DNA of 64,000 nt from Bacteroidales bacterium UBA1680 (GCA_002320605.1 DCKG01000034.1:62001-126000), one strand, 5' to 3'; shown: positions 50,811-60,885, numbered from the stretch's first letter. Numbers and translations: made by a program. Notes: generated from the sequence alone by a model not told the origin.

Positions 50811-52718
50811 ATGAAGAATCAGCTTAGAAGCTCCGTTACGATGAATGGGCGAAGGATGGCAGGGGCAAGGGCCCTGTGGGTGGCTGCAGGCATGAAGCCC
50901 GAACAGATGGGCAAACCTGTGATAGCCATCGTAAATTCCTTCACCCAATTCGTTCCAGGGCACACACACCTCCACGAGATAGGCCAGATCGTCAAGACCG
51001 AAATCGAGAAACTGGGTTGTTATGCGGCAGAATTCAACACCATAGCGGTAGATGACGGCATCGCCATGGGACACGACGGCATGCTTTACTCACTTCCCTC
51101 TCGCGACATCATCGCAGACAGCGTGGAATACATGGTCAATGCCCACAAGGCCGACGCGATGGTCTGCATCAGCAACTGCGACAAGATAACTCCCGGAATG
51201 CTAATGGCCGCAATGAGGCTGAATATCCCCACGGTCTTTGTGTCAGGAGGACCCATGGAAGCCGGGATCTATCCGTCCACCAAAGTGAACACAGCCATGG
51301 ACACAGAAGAAGGATGCCGGAAACTGGACCTAATCGATGCCATGGTGGTATCGGCGGACAACAGCGTAAATGATGAAGAAAGTAGGAAAATCGAGCTGAA
51401 TGCCTGTCCTGGGTGCGGGTGCTGTTCTGGCATGTTCACGGCAAACTCAATGAACTGCCTGACGGAAGCAATCGGGATGGCGCTCCCAGGCAACGGCTCC
51501 GTTGTGGCGACCCACAAGAGCCGAATCGACCTTTTCAAGAAAGCAGCGCAACTGATCGTCAGAAATGCCTGCGAATATTACAAGAACGGAGATGAAAGCG
51601 TCTTACCGAGGAACATCTGCACCAGGCAAGCCTTCCTGAACGCCATGACGCTGGACATCGCAATGGGCGGCTCAACGAACACAGTGCTGCACCTTCTAGC
51701 GGTCGCTAACGAAGCCGAGGTTGATTTCCGAATGAAAGACATCGACGAATTGTCACGCAAAGTTCCTTGCATTTGCAAGGTGGCTCCAAATACGGCAAAG
51801 TACCACGTGCAGGATGTGAACAGGGCCGGAGGCATAGTAGCCATCATGAACGAGCTGGCCAAAGGTGGTCTCGTGGATGCTTCCCTCAAACGGGTTGACG
51901 GACTCACCCTAGCCCAAGAAATCGACAAGTACTGCATCACAATGCCATTCAACATTGCCGGAACAGGAGCGATAAACCCTCACTGCACCGATGAAGCCAA
52001 GGCAATATATTCAAGCGCCTCAGGCAATAAGTTCAGCACCGTCATGGGCTCGCAGGAAACATATTTCCAAAACTTCGATGCCGACAGGGCAGAAGGCTGC
52101 ATCAGGGACCTCAGTCATGCATATTCAAAAGACGGGGGCTTGGCAGTGCTTTTCGGGAATATAGCGAAAAACGGCTGCGTGGTCAAGACCGCAGGAGTCG
52201 ATGAATCCATCTGGAAGTTCACAGGGAGGGCTAAAGTCTTTGATTCCCAAGAAGCAGCCTGCGATGGCATCCTGGACGGCAAGATACAGGCCGGCGATGT
52301 GGTAGTGATCACCTACGAAGGCCCGAAAGGCGGCCCTGGAATGCAGGAAATGCTCTACCCTACTTCTTACATAAAATCCATTCACCTCGGAAAGCAGTGC
52401 GCCCTCATTACCGATGGCCGCTTCAGCGGAGGCACCTCTGGATTGAGCATCGGGCACATCTCGCCGGAAGCAGCCGCAGGAGGGAACATCGGCCTAGTCA
52501 GAGACGGGGATATAATAGAAATCGACATCGCTTCCAGAAGCATAAATGTAAAGCTCTCAGACGAAGAGCTTGCGGAGCGCAGGAAGCTGGAAATGGAGAG
52601 AGGGCGTAAGGCTTTTACTCCTCCGATGCGCCACAGAGAGGTCTCAAAAAGCCTAAAAGCGTATGCGGCAATGGTGAGCTCGGCAGACAAAGGAGCGGTG
52701 AGGGTGATCAAAGATTAA
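50811..52718 (+). CDS. ilvD: Dihydroxy-acid dehydratase
   Basis: Iron-sulphur enzyme that converts 2,3-dihydroxy acids to the 2-keto acids of valine and isoleucine synthesis. The 635-residue protein has cluster cysteines in CISNCDKITPGMLMAAMRLNIPT and NACPGCGCCSGMFTANSMNCLTEAIG and the C-terminal GRFSGGTSGLSIGHISPEAAAGG. It is the first structural gene of a ten-gene operon; the next gene starts 2 bases after its stop. Expression should be set by the attenuator directly upstream. Confidence 0.98.
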   Translation: MKNQLRSSVTMNGRRMAGARALWVAAGMKPEQMGKPVIAIVNSFTQFVPGHTHLHEIGQIVKTEIEKLGCYAAEFNTIAVDDGIAMGHDGMLYSLPSRDIIADSVEYMVNAHKADAMVCISNCDKITPGMLMAAMRLNIPTVFVSGGPMEAGIYPSTKVNTAMDTEEGCRKLDLIDAMVVSADNSVNDEESRKIELNACPGCGCCSGMFTANSMNCLTEAIGMALPGNGSVVATHKSRIDLFKKAAQLIVRNACEYYKNGDESVLPRNICTRQAFLNAMTLDIAMGGSTNTVLHLLAVANEAEVDFRMKDIDELSRKVPCICKVAPNTAKYHVQDVNRAGGIVAIMNELAKGGLVDASLKRVDGLTLAQEIDKYCITMPFNIAGTGAINPHCTDEAKAIYSSASGNKFSTVMGSQETYFQNFDADRAEGCIRDLSHAYSKDGGLAVLFGNIAKNGCVVKTAGVDESIWKFTGRAKVFDSQEAACDGILDGKIQAGDVVVITYEGPKGGPGMQEMLYPTSYIKSIHLGKQCALITDGRFSGGTSGLSIGHISPEAAAGGNIGLVRDGDIIEIDIASRSINVKLSDEELAERRKLEMERGRKAFTPPMRHREVSKSLKAYAAMVSSADKGAVRVIKD

Positions 52719-52720
52719 TA

Positions 52721-54448
52721 ATGAATATGGAAAATAATAGGATAAACGGTTCAGAGGCGCTTTTGAAATGCCTCGTGGACGAGGGCGCGGACACTATATT
52801 CGGCTATCCTGGCGGCCAGATAATGCCAGTCTATGACAAGCTGGTGGATTACTCCGATAAGCTTCGCCACATTCTCGTCCGCCACGAGCAAGGAGCCATT
52901 CATGCCGCCCAAGGTTATGCCAGGGCGACTGGAAAAACAGGAGTGGTGCTGGTCACCTCCGGCCCGGGAGCGACGAACGTCATCACAGGCATAATGGATG
53001 CGAAAGTGGATTCCACTCCCATCGTAGTGATAGCCGGGCAGGTGTCCAATTCAGCACTTGGGACAGATGCTTTCCAAGAAGCAGACCTCATCGGCATGAC
53101 AGGGACGATAACGAAGTGGAACTACCAGGTCAGAGACGCGAAAGACATGGCCTGGGCAGTATCAAGAGCGTTCTACATAGCAAGGAACGGCCGTCCCGGG
53201 CCAGTAGTGCTGGATGTGACTAAAGATGCCCAGCTCAGCATGGTAGATTTCGAATTCAAGAAATGCGGATTCATTAGAAGCTATAATCCTTATCCTAAGC
53301 CTTCTGAAGAGGCGATAGCCAAGGCCGCGATGCTGCTCAACGAAGCCGAAAGGCCATTCGTGGTGTTCGGTCAGGGAATCACTCTCAGCGGAGCGGAAAA
53401 AGAACTTAAAGAGTTCCTCCACAAAGGAGATATCCCTGCCGGCTCCACCCTTCTCGGACTGAGCGCATTGCCGACCGACGATCCGCTATTTACCGGCATG
53501 ATAGGCATGCACGGCTACATAGCCCCGAACATAAAGACCAGCGAATGCGACGTGCTGGTGGCAGTGGGGATGCGCTTCGACGACAGAGTGACTGGAACGG
53601 TCCAGTCATACGCCAGGCAGGCCAAGATAATCCACATCGACATAGACCCTTGCGAGGTCGGAAAGATAATTCCGGTAGACGTGAGCATCATCGGGGACGC
53701 GAAGGCGGTGCTAAGAGAACTGACTGCCAAAATCGCAAGGCACGATCATAAGGAATGGATTGCCAGCTTCGAGAACTGCCTCGAAGTAGAGAAAGAAAAA
53801 GTAATAAATCCGGAAGTTCATCCGAAAGAGGGCTGGATCAAGATGGGAGAAGTAGTGGATGCCGTTGCCGAAGCGACAAAGGGAAATGCCGTGGTGGTGA
53901 CAGATGTCGGTCAGAACCAGATGATCGCTGCGAGATATTCAAAATTCACCGGAGGCAGGAGCTTCATTTCCTCAGGAGGTCTCGGGACCATGGGATTCGG
54001 CCTTCCGGCAGCGATAGGGGCAAAGATAGGGGCTGCGGAAAAAACAGTCTGCCTCTTCGTCGGCGATGGAGGAATCCAGATGACCATTGAAGAGCTTGGC
54101 ACCATAATGCAAGAAAAGACAGGAGTCAAGATATTCATACTCAACAATAACTGGCTTGGCAACGTGCGTCAGTGGCAGGAGCTGTTCTTCAATAAAAGGT
54201 ATTCGCAGACTAGGATGCAGAACCCCGATTACGAGGCGATTGCCTCGGCATACGGCATTCGCTGCGCAATCGTCGAGAAACGGGAAGACCTTGCCGGGGC
54301 AGTAGAAAAGATGCTCTCCGACGACGCCCCTGCGATTCTGGACATCCATGTGGAAGAGGAGGATAATGTCATGCCAATGGTGGCTCCGGGAAAGCCGATT
54401 ACGAATATCATGTTGAACGGAAAAGAAATTTACGAATATGGAAAATGA
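52721..54448 (+). CDS. ilvB: Acetolactate synthase, catalytic subunit
   Basis: Thiamine-diphosphate enzyme that condenses pyruvate with pyruvate or 2-ketobutyrate. The 575-residue protein has the N-terminal GADTIFGYPGGQIMPVYD with the catalytic Glu in LRHILVRHEQGAIHAAQGYARATGKTG, the FAD region and the ThDP motif GDGGIQMTIEELGTIMQEKTGVKIFILNN. It is close to the usual length. The last 11 bases overlap the small-subunit gene, so translation of the two is probably coupled. An ATG six bases downstream (52727) is an alternative start. Confidence 0.98.
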   Translation: MNMENNRINGSEALLKCLVDEGADTIFGYPGGQIMPVYDKLVDYSDKLRHILVRHEQGAIHAAQGYARATGKTGVVLVTSGPGATNVITGIMDAKVDSTPIVVIAGQVSNSALGTDAFQEADLIGMTGTITKWNYQVRDAKDMAWAVSRAFYIARNGRPGPVVLDVTKDAQLSMVDFEFKKCGFIRSYNPYPKPSEEAIAKAAMLLNEAERPFVVFGQGITLSGAEKELKEFLHKGDIPAGSTLLGLSALPTDDPLFTGMIGMHGYIAPNIKTSECDVLVAVGMRFDDRVTGTVQSYARQAKIIHIDIDPCEVGKIIPVDVSIIGDAKAVLRELTAKIARHDHKEWIASFENCLEVEKEKVINPEVHPKEGWIKMGEVVDAVAEATKGNAVVVTDVGQNQMIAARYSKFTGGRSFISSGGLGTMGFGLPAAIGAKIGAAEKTVCLFVGDGGIQMTIEELGTIMQEKTGVKIFILNNNWLGNVRQWQELFFNKRYSQTRMQNPDYEAIASAYGIRCAIVEKREDLAGAVEKMLSDDAPAILDIHVEEEDNVMPMVAPGKPITNIMLNGKEIYEYGK

Positions 54449-54803
54449 GTGCAAACGGTATTCTGTCATCATATACACCGAGAATCAGATAGGGCTGCTC
54501 TCGCAGTTCTCGAATATATTCACAAGGCGCGGCCTCAGCATCTGGAGCCTTCTGGCTCTGCCTACGGACATTCCTGGCATTCACTACTTGACGATAGTTA
54601 CCGACGGCCCGGAAAAGAGCATCCACAATGCTGTGCTGCACCTGGAAGACAAGATCGATGTTGTGAAGGCTTTTTATTACCCTGGCGACCTGATCGCGGC
54701 GCCCGACGAGAGCATTTACAAGCTCTCCGAGGAAAAAGTCAGGAATTTCATTCACGAGAGAACCGTGGAAAAGAAGAATTATCTTAATAATAGAAACAAA
54801 TAA
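54438..54803 (+). CDS. ilvN: Acetolactate synthase, regulatory subunit
   Basis: A 121-residue ACT-domain protein that gives valine feedback control to IlvB. The ACT core is YSVIIYTENQIGLLSQFSNIFTRRGLSIWSLLALPTDIPGIHYLTIVTDGPEKSIHNAVLHLEDKIDVVKAFYY. It lacks the second C-terminal domain found in IlvH-type subunits of about 160-180 residues, so it is a short form, nearer in size to E. coli IlvN (96). It overlaps ilvB by 11 bases. Confidence 0.95.
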   Translation: MENECKRYSVIIYTENQIGLLSQFSNIFTRRGLSIWSLLALPTDIPGIHYLTIVTDGPEKSIHNAVLHLEDKIDVVKAFYYPGDLIAAPDESIYKLSEEKVRNFIHERTVEKKNYLNNRNK

Positions 54804-54810
54804 ATCAATT

Positions 54811-55863
54811 ATGGCAAAAATTAGTTTTGGCGGGGTTGAAGAAAATGTAGTAACCCGCGAAGAATTCACGCTTGAATATGCACGCGAAGTTTTGAAAGAC
54901 GAAACCATCGCAATCATCGGCTATGGAATCCAAGGTCCTGGACAAGGCCTGAACCTGAGGGATAACGGATTCAATGTGATAGTCGGCCAGCGAGAGGGCA
55001 AGTCTTACGACAAGGCTGTCGAAGATGGATGGGTGCCTGGAGAGACGCTTTTCAGCATCGAGGAAGCCTGCAAGAGAGGAACGGTCATCGAATATCTGAT
55101 CTCGGATGCAGCCCAAATCCAGCAGTGGCCTACCGTAAAGAAATATCTTACGCCAGGCAAGGCCCTCTATTTCTCGCACGGCTTCGCAATCACGTACAAG
55201 GACAGAACCGGAGTAATTCCTCCGGCAGACGTGGATGTCATAATGGTGGCCCCTAAAGGCTCGGGAACATCACTGAGACGCCTGTTCGTCGAAGGGCGCG
55301 GAGTGAACTCGTCATACGCTGTTTATCAGGATGCCACTGGCAAGGCTCTGGAACGCACCCTGGCACTCGGGATAGGCATCGGCTCAGGCTATCTTTTCGA
55401 GACCGATTTCAAGCGAGAAGTATATTCTGACCTTACCGGAGAACGCGGAACGCTGATGGGAGCGATACAAGGAATGCTTCTGGCTCAGTACGAGACGCTC
55501 AGGGAGCATGGACATACACCTTCAGAGGCTTTCAACGAGACAGTGGAGGAACTGACCCAGTCTCTGATGCCTTTATTCGCAGAGAAAGGCATGGACTGGA
55601 TGTACGCAAACTGCTCTACGACGGCTCAGAGAGGGGCTCTTGACTGGATGGGACCTTTCCACGATGCCACTAAGCCAGTCTTCGAGAAACTCTATCAGTC
55701 CGTGGCCAGCGGTAATGAGGCTCAGATTTCAATCGATTCCAATTCCAAGCCAGGCTACCGTGAGGGACTCAACAAAGAGCTTGAAGCTCTGCGCAATAGC
55801 GAGATGTGGAGGACCGGAGCGGAAGTAAGGGCTCTGCGTCCGGAAAAACAGGAAAAGAAATAA
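54811..55863 (+). CDS. ilvC: Ketol-acid reductoisomerase
   Basis: Mg2+- and NAD(P)H-dependent isomeroreductase of valine and isoleucine synthesis. The 350-residue protein has the Rossmann motif IAIIGYGIQGPGQGLNLRDNGFNVIVGQREGKSYDKA, SDAAQIQQWPTVKKYL, FSHGFAITYKDR and VIMVAPKGSGTSLRR, followed by the knotted helical domain with metal ligands in YSDLTGERGTLMGAIQGM and ETVEELTQ. The cofactor-selecting loop after GQ is short (REGKSY) and lacks a typical pair of serines or arginines for NADPH phosphate, so cofactor preference is open. Confidence 0.97.
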   Translation: MAKISFGGVEENVVTREEFTLEYAREVLKDETIAIIGYGIQGPGQGLNLRDNGFNVIVGQREGKSYDKAVEDGWVPGETLFSIEEACKRGTVIEYLISDAAQIQQWPTVKKYLTPGKALYFSHGFAITYKDRTGVIPPADVDVIMVAPKGSGTSLRRLFVEGRGVNSSYAVYQDATGKALERTLALGIGIGSGYLFETDFKREVYSDLTGERGTLMGAIQGMLLAQYETLREHGHTPSEAFNETVEELTQSLMPLFAEKGMDWMYANCSTTAQRGALDWMGPFHDATKPVFEKLYQSVASGNEAQISIDSNSKPGYREGLNKELEALRNSEMWRTGAEVRALRPEKQEKK

Positions 55864-55865
55864 TA

Positions 55866-57365
55866 ATGGACAACAGAGTACAGATATTCGACACAACCCT
55901 CAGGGACGGAGAGCAGGTGCCTGGCTGTCAGCTTAACACGGTGGAGAAAATCCAGATCGCCAAAGAGCTGGAGAGCCTGGGCGTGGATGTGATAGAGGCC
56001 GGCTTCCCGGTCTCCAGCCCTGGGGATTTCAACTCGGTGATTGAAATCTCCAAGGCAGTGACATGGCCTACCATCTGCGCGCTCACAAGGGCAGTGGACA
56101 AGGACATAGACGTAGCCGCCGAGGCTCTCAGATACGCCAAGCATAAGAGAATCCACACAGGCATAGGGACTTCCGACTCTCACATCAAGTATAAGTTCAA
56201 CTCTACCCGCGAGGAAATACTCGAAAGAGCGGTGCATGCGGTGAAATATGCCAGGAAATATGTCGAGGACGTGGAATTCTACGCCGAAGATGCCGGGAGG
56301 ACCGACAATGAATATCTTGCCAGGGTGGTCGAAGCCGTGATCAAGGCCGGCGCCACGGTGGTGAATATTCCTGACACCACAGGTTACTGCCTGCCCGAGG
56401 AATATGGAGCCAAGATAAAATACCTCTTTGAGCATGTGGATGGCATAGACAAGGCAGTGATTTCCACACATTGCCACAACGACCTGGGAATGGCCACTGC
56501 AAACACTTTCGAAGGCATAAGGAATGGGGCAAGGCAAGTGGAAGTGACCATCAACGGAGTTGGTGAGAGAGCCGGCAACACAGCACTTGAGGAAATCGTG
56601 ATGATCCTCAAATGCCACAAGGATACTGACCTGTACACCAACATCAACACCCAGAAAATATATTCGTTGAGCAGGATGGTGTCGAACCTCATGAACATGC
56701 CGGTGCAGCCGAACAAGGCCATAGTCGGCAGGAACGCTTTCTCGCATTCTTCTGGAATACACCAGGACGGCGTCCTGAAAAACGCTCAGACCTACGAGAT
56801 AATAGACCCTAAGGACATCGGGCTGGACGAGAATTCCATCGTTCTCACTGCTCGCAGCGGACATGCTGCTCTGAAATACCGACTGGAGACCCACGGAGTG
56901 AATCTGAGCGAGGAAAAGTTGGATAAGGTCTACGAGGAATTCCTGAAGCTTGCCGACAAGAAGAAGGAAATAAATGACGATGACATACTGATGCTTGCCG
57001 GCAGCGAGAGGGCGAACGACCATCACATTAAGGTGGACTGGCTCCAGGCGACCAGCGGAATCGGCATGAAGCCGGTGGCAAGCATCGGCCTGGACATCTC
57101 CGGCGAGAAATTCGAGGCTGCCGCCACCGGAAACGGTCCCGTGGATGCTGCCATCCACGCCGTAAGGCAGATCATCAAGAAGCCGGTCACACTCACGGAA
57201 TTCACGATACAGGGAGTCTCCAAAGGTTCCGACGACACCTGCAAGGTTCACATGCAGGTCGAACATAACGGTCGCATCTACTACGGCTTCGGCGCAAGCA
57301 CCGACATCGTGAATGCTTCAATAGAGGCTTACGTAGACGCATTAAATAAATTCACGGCGGAATGA
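55866..57365 (+). CDS. leuA: 2-Isopropylmalate synthase
   Basis: First committed enzyme of leucine synthesis. The 499-residue protein has the catalytic barrel starting FDTTLRDGEQVPGCQLNTVEKIQIAKELESLGVDVIEAGFP, the His motif STHCHNDLGMATANTFEGIRNGARQVEVTINGVGERAGN, and the C-terminal LeuA dimer/regulatory domain (about 370-499). The start at 55866 is 2 bases after the ilvC stop; a longer frame overlaps ilvC. Its stop overlaps leuC by four bases. Compared with the second synthase at 59326 this one has all LeuA hallmarks. Confidence 0.96.
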   Translation: MDNRVQIFDTTLRDGEQVPGCQLNTVEKIQIAKELESLGVDVIEAGFPVSSPGDFNSVIEISKAVTWPTICALTRAVDKDIDVAAEALRYAKHKRIHTGIGTSDSHIKYKFNSTREEILERAVHAVKYARKYVEDVEFYAEDAGRTDNEYLARVVEAVIKAGATVVNIPDTTGYCLPEEYGAKIKYLFEHVDGIDKAVISTHCHNDLGMATANTFEGIRNGARQVEVTINGVGERAGNTALEEIVMILKCHKDTDLYTNINTQKIYSLSRMVSNLMNMPVQPNKAIVGRNAFSHSSGIHQDGVLKNAQTYEIIDPKDIGLDENSIVLTARSGHAALKYRLETHGVNLSEEKLDKVYEEFLKLADKKKEINDDDILMLAGSERANDHHIKVDWLQATSGIGMKPVASIGLDISGEKFEAAATGNGPVDAAIHAVRQIIKKPVTLTEFTIQGVSKGSDDTCKVHMQVEHNGRIYYGFGASTDIVNASIEAYVDALNKFTAE

Positions 57366-58729
57366 ACACGCTATTCGACAAAATATGGGATTCGCACGTC
57401 GTCACAAAACAGAGCGACGGCCCCACGCAATTGTACATCGACAGGCTGTACTGTCACGAGGTAACTACCCCTCAAGCTTTCGAAGGCTTAAAGGGAAGAG
57501 GCATAAGATGCTTCAGGCCCGAGAAGATTTTCTGCATGCCGGATCACAACACCCCTACGCATGACCAGGACAAGCCGCTTGCCGATCCAGTAGGACGGAA
57601 GCAGGTTGAGACGCTTGAGAAAAACGCCAAGGAATTCGGGCTGACATATTTCGGAATGATGAATCCCCGTAACGGCATAATCCATGTCGTTGGACCGGAA
57701 AGAGGGCTTTCTCTCCCAGGAATGACCATTGTCTGCGGAGACTCACACACTTCGACTCACGGAGCTGTCGGAGCAGTTGCTTTCGGCATAGGGACCAGCG
57801 AAGTGGAGATGGTGATGGCTTCGCAATGCATTCTCCAGCAGAAACCTAAGTCTATGAGAATAAATGTTGAAGGGACGCTCGGCAAGGGCGTGACGCCGAA
57901 AGACGTGGCCCTGTACATCATGCAGCAAATCACGACTTCCGGCGCAACTGGATATTTCGTCGAATATGCCGGCTCCGTGGTCAGGAATATGTCGATGGAG
58001 GGCCGCCTGACGCTTTGCAACCTGTCAATCGAAATGGGTGCCAGAGGAGGTTTCGTTGCTCCTGACGAAACTACCTTTGAATATCTCAAAGGGCGTGAAT
58101 ATGCCCCTAAGGGTGCTGAATGGGATAAGGCGGTGTCATATTGGAGGACTCTCAAATCTGGCGATGGCGCAGTATTCGACCGAGAGATCACTTTCGACGC
58201 TGCTGACATCGAGCCTATGATCACATATGGCACGAACCCAGGAATGGGCATCGGAATAACCAAAACCATCCCCACCGATGCAACACCTAAGGCTCTTGAA
58301 TATATGGGATTCCATGCAGGAGGAAAGATGATCGGGAAAAAGGTGGACTATGTTTTCCTCGGAGCCTGCACAAATGGCAGAATTGAGGATTTCAGGGTTT
58401 TTGCTTCCATAGCCGCAGGCCGGCACAAGGCAGATGGCATTACCGCATGGCTGGTTCCAGGCTCATGGGAGGTTCTGAAACAAATCAAGGCTGAAGGGCT
58501 TGACAAGATCCTGAACGAAGCTGGCTTTGAGATTCGTCAGCCGGGCTGCTCTGCGTGCCTGGCCATGAACGACGACAAGATACCCGCTGGCAAATATTCA
58601 GTTTCCACCAGCAACCGCAATTTCGAAGGCCGTCAGGGTCCAGGTGCCCGCACCATGCTCGCCTCCCCTCTCACAGCTGCCGCAGCCGCAGTCACCGGCG
58701 TCATCACAGACCCAAGGACTTTAATGTAA
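57362..58729 (+). CDS. leuC: 3-Isopropylmalate dehydratase, large subunit
   Basis: Aconitase-family subunit carrying the [4Fe-4S] cluster. The 455-residue protein shows TLFDKIWDSHVV, VCGDSHTSTHGAVGAVAFGIGTSEVEMVMASQ, and the cluster cysteines in FLGACTNGRIEDFR and RQPGCSACLAMNDD. It works with LeuD encoded 7 bases downstream. If citramalate is made by the second synthase in this operon, LeuCD would also isomerise citramalate for isoleucine. Confidence 0.98.
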   Translation: MNTLFDKIWDSHVVTKQSDGPTQLYIDRLYCHEVTTPQAFEGLKGRGIRCFRPEKIFCMPDHNTPTHDQDKPLADPVGRKQVETLEKNAKEFGLTYFGMMNPRNGIIHVVGPERGLSLPGMTIVCGDSHTSTHGAVGAVAFGIGTSEVEMVMASQCILQQKPKSMRINVEGTLGKGVTPKDVALYIMQQITTSGATGYFVEYAGSVVRNMSMEGRLTLCNLSIEMGARGGFVAPDETTFEYLKGREYAPKGAEWDKAVSYWRTLKSGDGAVFDREITFDAADIEPMITYGTNPGMGIGITKTIPTDATPKALEYMGFHAGGKMIGKKVDYVFLGACTNGRIEDFRVFASIAAGRHKADGITAWLVPGSWEVLKQIKAEGLDKILNEAGFEIRQPGCSACLAMNDDKIPAGKYSVSTSNRNFEGRQGPGARTMLASPLTAAAAAVTGVITDPRTLM

Positions 58730-58736
58730 GACGTTC

Positions 58737-59333
58737 ATGAAACAGAAATTTGACATAATCGAAAGCACTTGCGTTCCGCTGCCACTGGACAATGTGGACA
58801 CGGATCAGATAATCCCTGCAAGGTTCCTCAAGGCAACCACCAGGGACGAGAAATTCTTCGGCGACAACCTGTTCTGTGACTGGCGACACAATCCCGACGG
58901 CAGCCTCAACAAAGATTTCGTGCTGAACGACCCATCATACGGAGGCTGCATACTGGTCGCAGGGAAAAACTTCGGCAGCGGCTCCAGCCGTGAGCATGCC
59001 GCCTGGGCAATAGCAGGATACGGATTCAGGGCAGTCATCGCCTCCTCGTTCGCAGATATTCATAAAAACAACGAGCTCAACAATTTCGTGCTCCCAGTAA
59101 CCGTAAGCGAAGGTTTTCTGAAAGAACTCCACGCCACCATCGCGAAAGACCATGGAGCGAAAGTACGCATAGAGCTGCCATCACAGACCGTGACGAATCT
59201 CACCACAGGCTCTTCGGAGCATTTCGAGATAAACCAGTACAAGAAATTCTGCCTTATGAACGGCCTGGATGACATAGATTATCTCCTGAGCCACAAGAAA
59301 GACATAGAAGAATACGAGAAAGCGCATGCCTGA
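58737..59333 (+). CDS. leuD: 3-Isopropylmalate dehydratase, small subunit
   Basis: Swivelling-domain partner of LeuC, 198 residues, standard for the family. Motifs: PLPLDNVDTDQIIPARFLKATTR, ILVAGKNFGSGSSREHAAWAIAGYGFRAVIASSFADIHKNNELNNFVLP. Its last 8 bases overlap the start of the next synthase gene. Confidence 0.97.
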   Translation: MKQKFDIIESTCVPLPLDNVDTDQIIPARFLKATTRDEKFFGDNLFCDWRHNPDGSLNKDFVLNDPSYGGCILVAGKNFGSGSSREHAAWAIAGYGFRAVIASSFADIHKNNELNNFVLPVTVSEGFLKELHATIAKDHGAKVRIELPSQTVTNLTTGSSEHFEINQYKKFCLMNGLDDIDYLLSHKKDIEEYEKAHA

Positions 59334-60885
59334 CAGATACATAGAAGTAATGGACACCACCCTGCGTGACGGAGAGCAGACCGCCGGAGTCTCCTTCAAC
59401 GGAGACGAGAAGCTGGCAATAACCCGCATGCTGCTAGAAGAATTGAAGGTGGACAGGATAGAAGTCGGCTCCGCAAGAGTGTCAGACGGCGAAAGAGATG
59501 CATTCCAGAGAATATGCCGCTGGGCCTCGACCTGCAACCATCTTCAGCAAATCGAAGTGCTGGGATTCGTGGATGACGGCCTCTCCGTCGAATGGATTTC
59601 GTCAGGTGGCGGCAAAGTACTCAATCTGCTCACCAAAGGTTCCCTGAAGCATCTTGAGGGCCAGCTCAGGAAAACCCCGCAGGAACACCTCGACGACATA
59701 TTAATTAACATACAAAAGGCTTCCGACAGGGGCATGGACGTAAATATTTATTTAGAGGATTGGTCCAACGGCATGCTCTCCTCAAGGGATTATGTATGGT
59801 TCATGATAGATGCGCTGAAGGACACGCCCGTGAAGCGTTTCATGCTGCCAGACACTCTCGGCATTCTGAACCCTGATCAGACGTTCGACCTTTGTCTGGC
59901 GATGGTTTCCCGTTATCCTGAAACCAGATTCGACTTTCACGCTCACAACGACTATGACCTGGCAACGGCAAACGTCTATGAGGCGGTAAAAGCCGGCATC
60001 AATGGTTTGCACGTCACCGTGAACGGCCTTGGAGAGCGGACTGGGAATGTTCCCGTAGCCAGCGTCGTTGGCGTGCTGAATGATCACCTTCATGTCAGGA
60101 ACTCTCTGGATGAGAAACGTCTGATGCACGTATGCAGGTACGTGGAGACCATATCTGGAATTCGAATCCCTGAGAACAAGCCGATCGTGGGCGAATCGGT
60201 GTTCACGCAAACCAGCGGAGTACATGCCGACGGGGACAAGAAGGCTGGACTGTACCAGAATGCACTTATACCAGAAAGATTTGGCAGGTCGAGGCATTAT
60301 GCCCTTGGCAAGACCAGCGGCAAAGCGAACATAGTCAAGAACTTGGAACAGCTTGGAATCAGCCTTACGCCCGAACAGATGAAACTTGTAACCGCAAGAG
60401 TTGTTGAGTTGGGAGACAAGAAAGAGAATATGTCTGCCGAGGATCTGCCGTTCATAATAGCTGACGTGCTGAAAGGCGGATATTCTGCTACTCAGGACAA
60501 CATACACATAATAAATTACAGCCTGCAGCTCGCAAGAGGAATGCGCCCCGTGGCCAACCTTCGGATAAAAATCCATGACAATGAATACGAGGAAAGCTCT
60601 TCAGGCGACGGCCAGTACGATGCCTTCATGAAGTCTCTGTGGAAAATCTATGACAGGCTCGGGAAAACCCACCCTCGGCTAACCGACTACCATGTGAATA
60701 TCCCGCCTGGAGGCAAGACAGACGCAATCGTGGTCACTACTATCGCCTGGGATTACGAGGGCCATCATTTCAAGACACGCGGCGTGGACTCGGACCAGAC
60801 TGAAGCCGCAATAAAGGCGACGCTCAAAATGCTGAATATCATTGAAAACTCAAATCTGATAAGACATGAAACTGAAAATAGCTGA
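59326..60885 (+). CDS. Second LeuA/CimA-family synthase, candidate citramalate synthase
   Basis: A 519-residue HMGL-like enzyme with the same fold as LeuA: VMDTTLRDGEQTAGVSFNGDEKLAITRMLLEELKVDRIEVGSARVS, HAHNDYDLATANVYEAVKAGINGLHVTVNGLGERTGN, and a C-terminal LeuA-type regulatory domain (about 385-515). It differs strongly from the leuA product in the same operon (VGSARVSDGER where LeuA has EAGFPVSSPGD). In Bacteroidetes operons such a second synthase sits between leuD and leuB. Citramalate synthase, feeding isoleucine from pyruvate through LeuCD and LeuB, is the likeliest role; homocitrate-type activity is less likely. It overlaps leuB by 20 bases. Confidence 0.8.
   Translation: MPDRYIEVMDTTLRDGEQTAGVSFNGDEKLAITRMLLEELKVDRIEVGSARVSDGERDAFQRICRWASTCNHLQQIEVLGFVDDGLSVEWISSGGGKVLNLLTKGSLKHLEGQLRKTPQEHLDDILINIQKASDRGMDVNIYLEDWSNGMLSSRDYVWFMIDALKDTPVKRFMLPDTLGILNPDQTFDLCLAMVSRYPETRFDFHAHNDYDLATANVYEAVKAGINGLHVTVNGLGERTGNVPVASVVGVLNDHLHVRNSLDEKRLMHVCRYVETISGIRIPENKPIVGESVFTQTSGVHADGDKKAGLYQNALIPERFGRSRHYALGKTSGKANIVKNLEQLGISLTPEQMKLVTARVVELGDKKENMSAEDLPFIIADVLKGGYSATQDNIHIINYSLQLARGMRPVANLRIKIHDNEYEESSSGDGQYDAFMKSLWKIYDRLGKTHPRLTDYHVNIPPGGKTDAIVVTTIAWDYEGHHFKTRGVDSDQTEAAIKATLKMLNIIENSNLIRHETENS

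Noticed and set aside
55755..57266. 503-codon open frame on the minus strand opposite leuA
   Set aside because: leuA on the plus strand is unmistakable and in an operon; the antisense protein has no family features and reflects codon bias.
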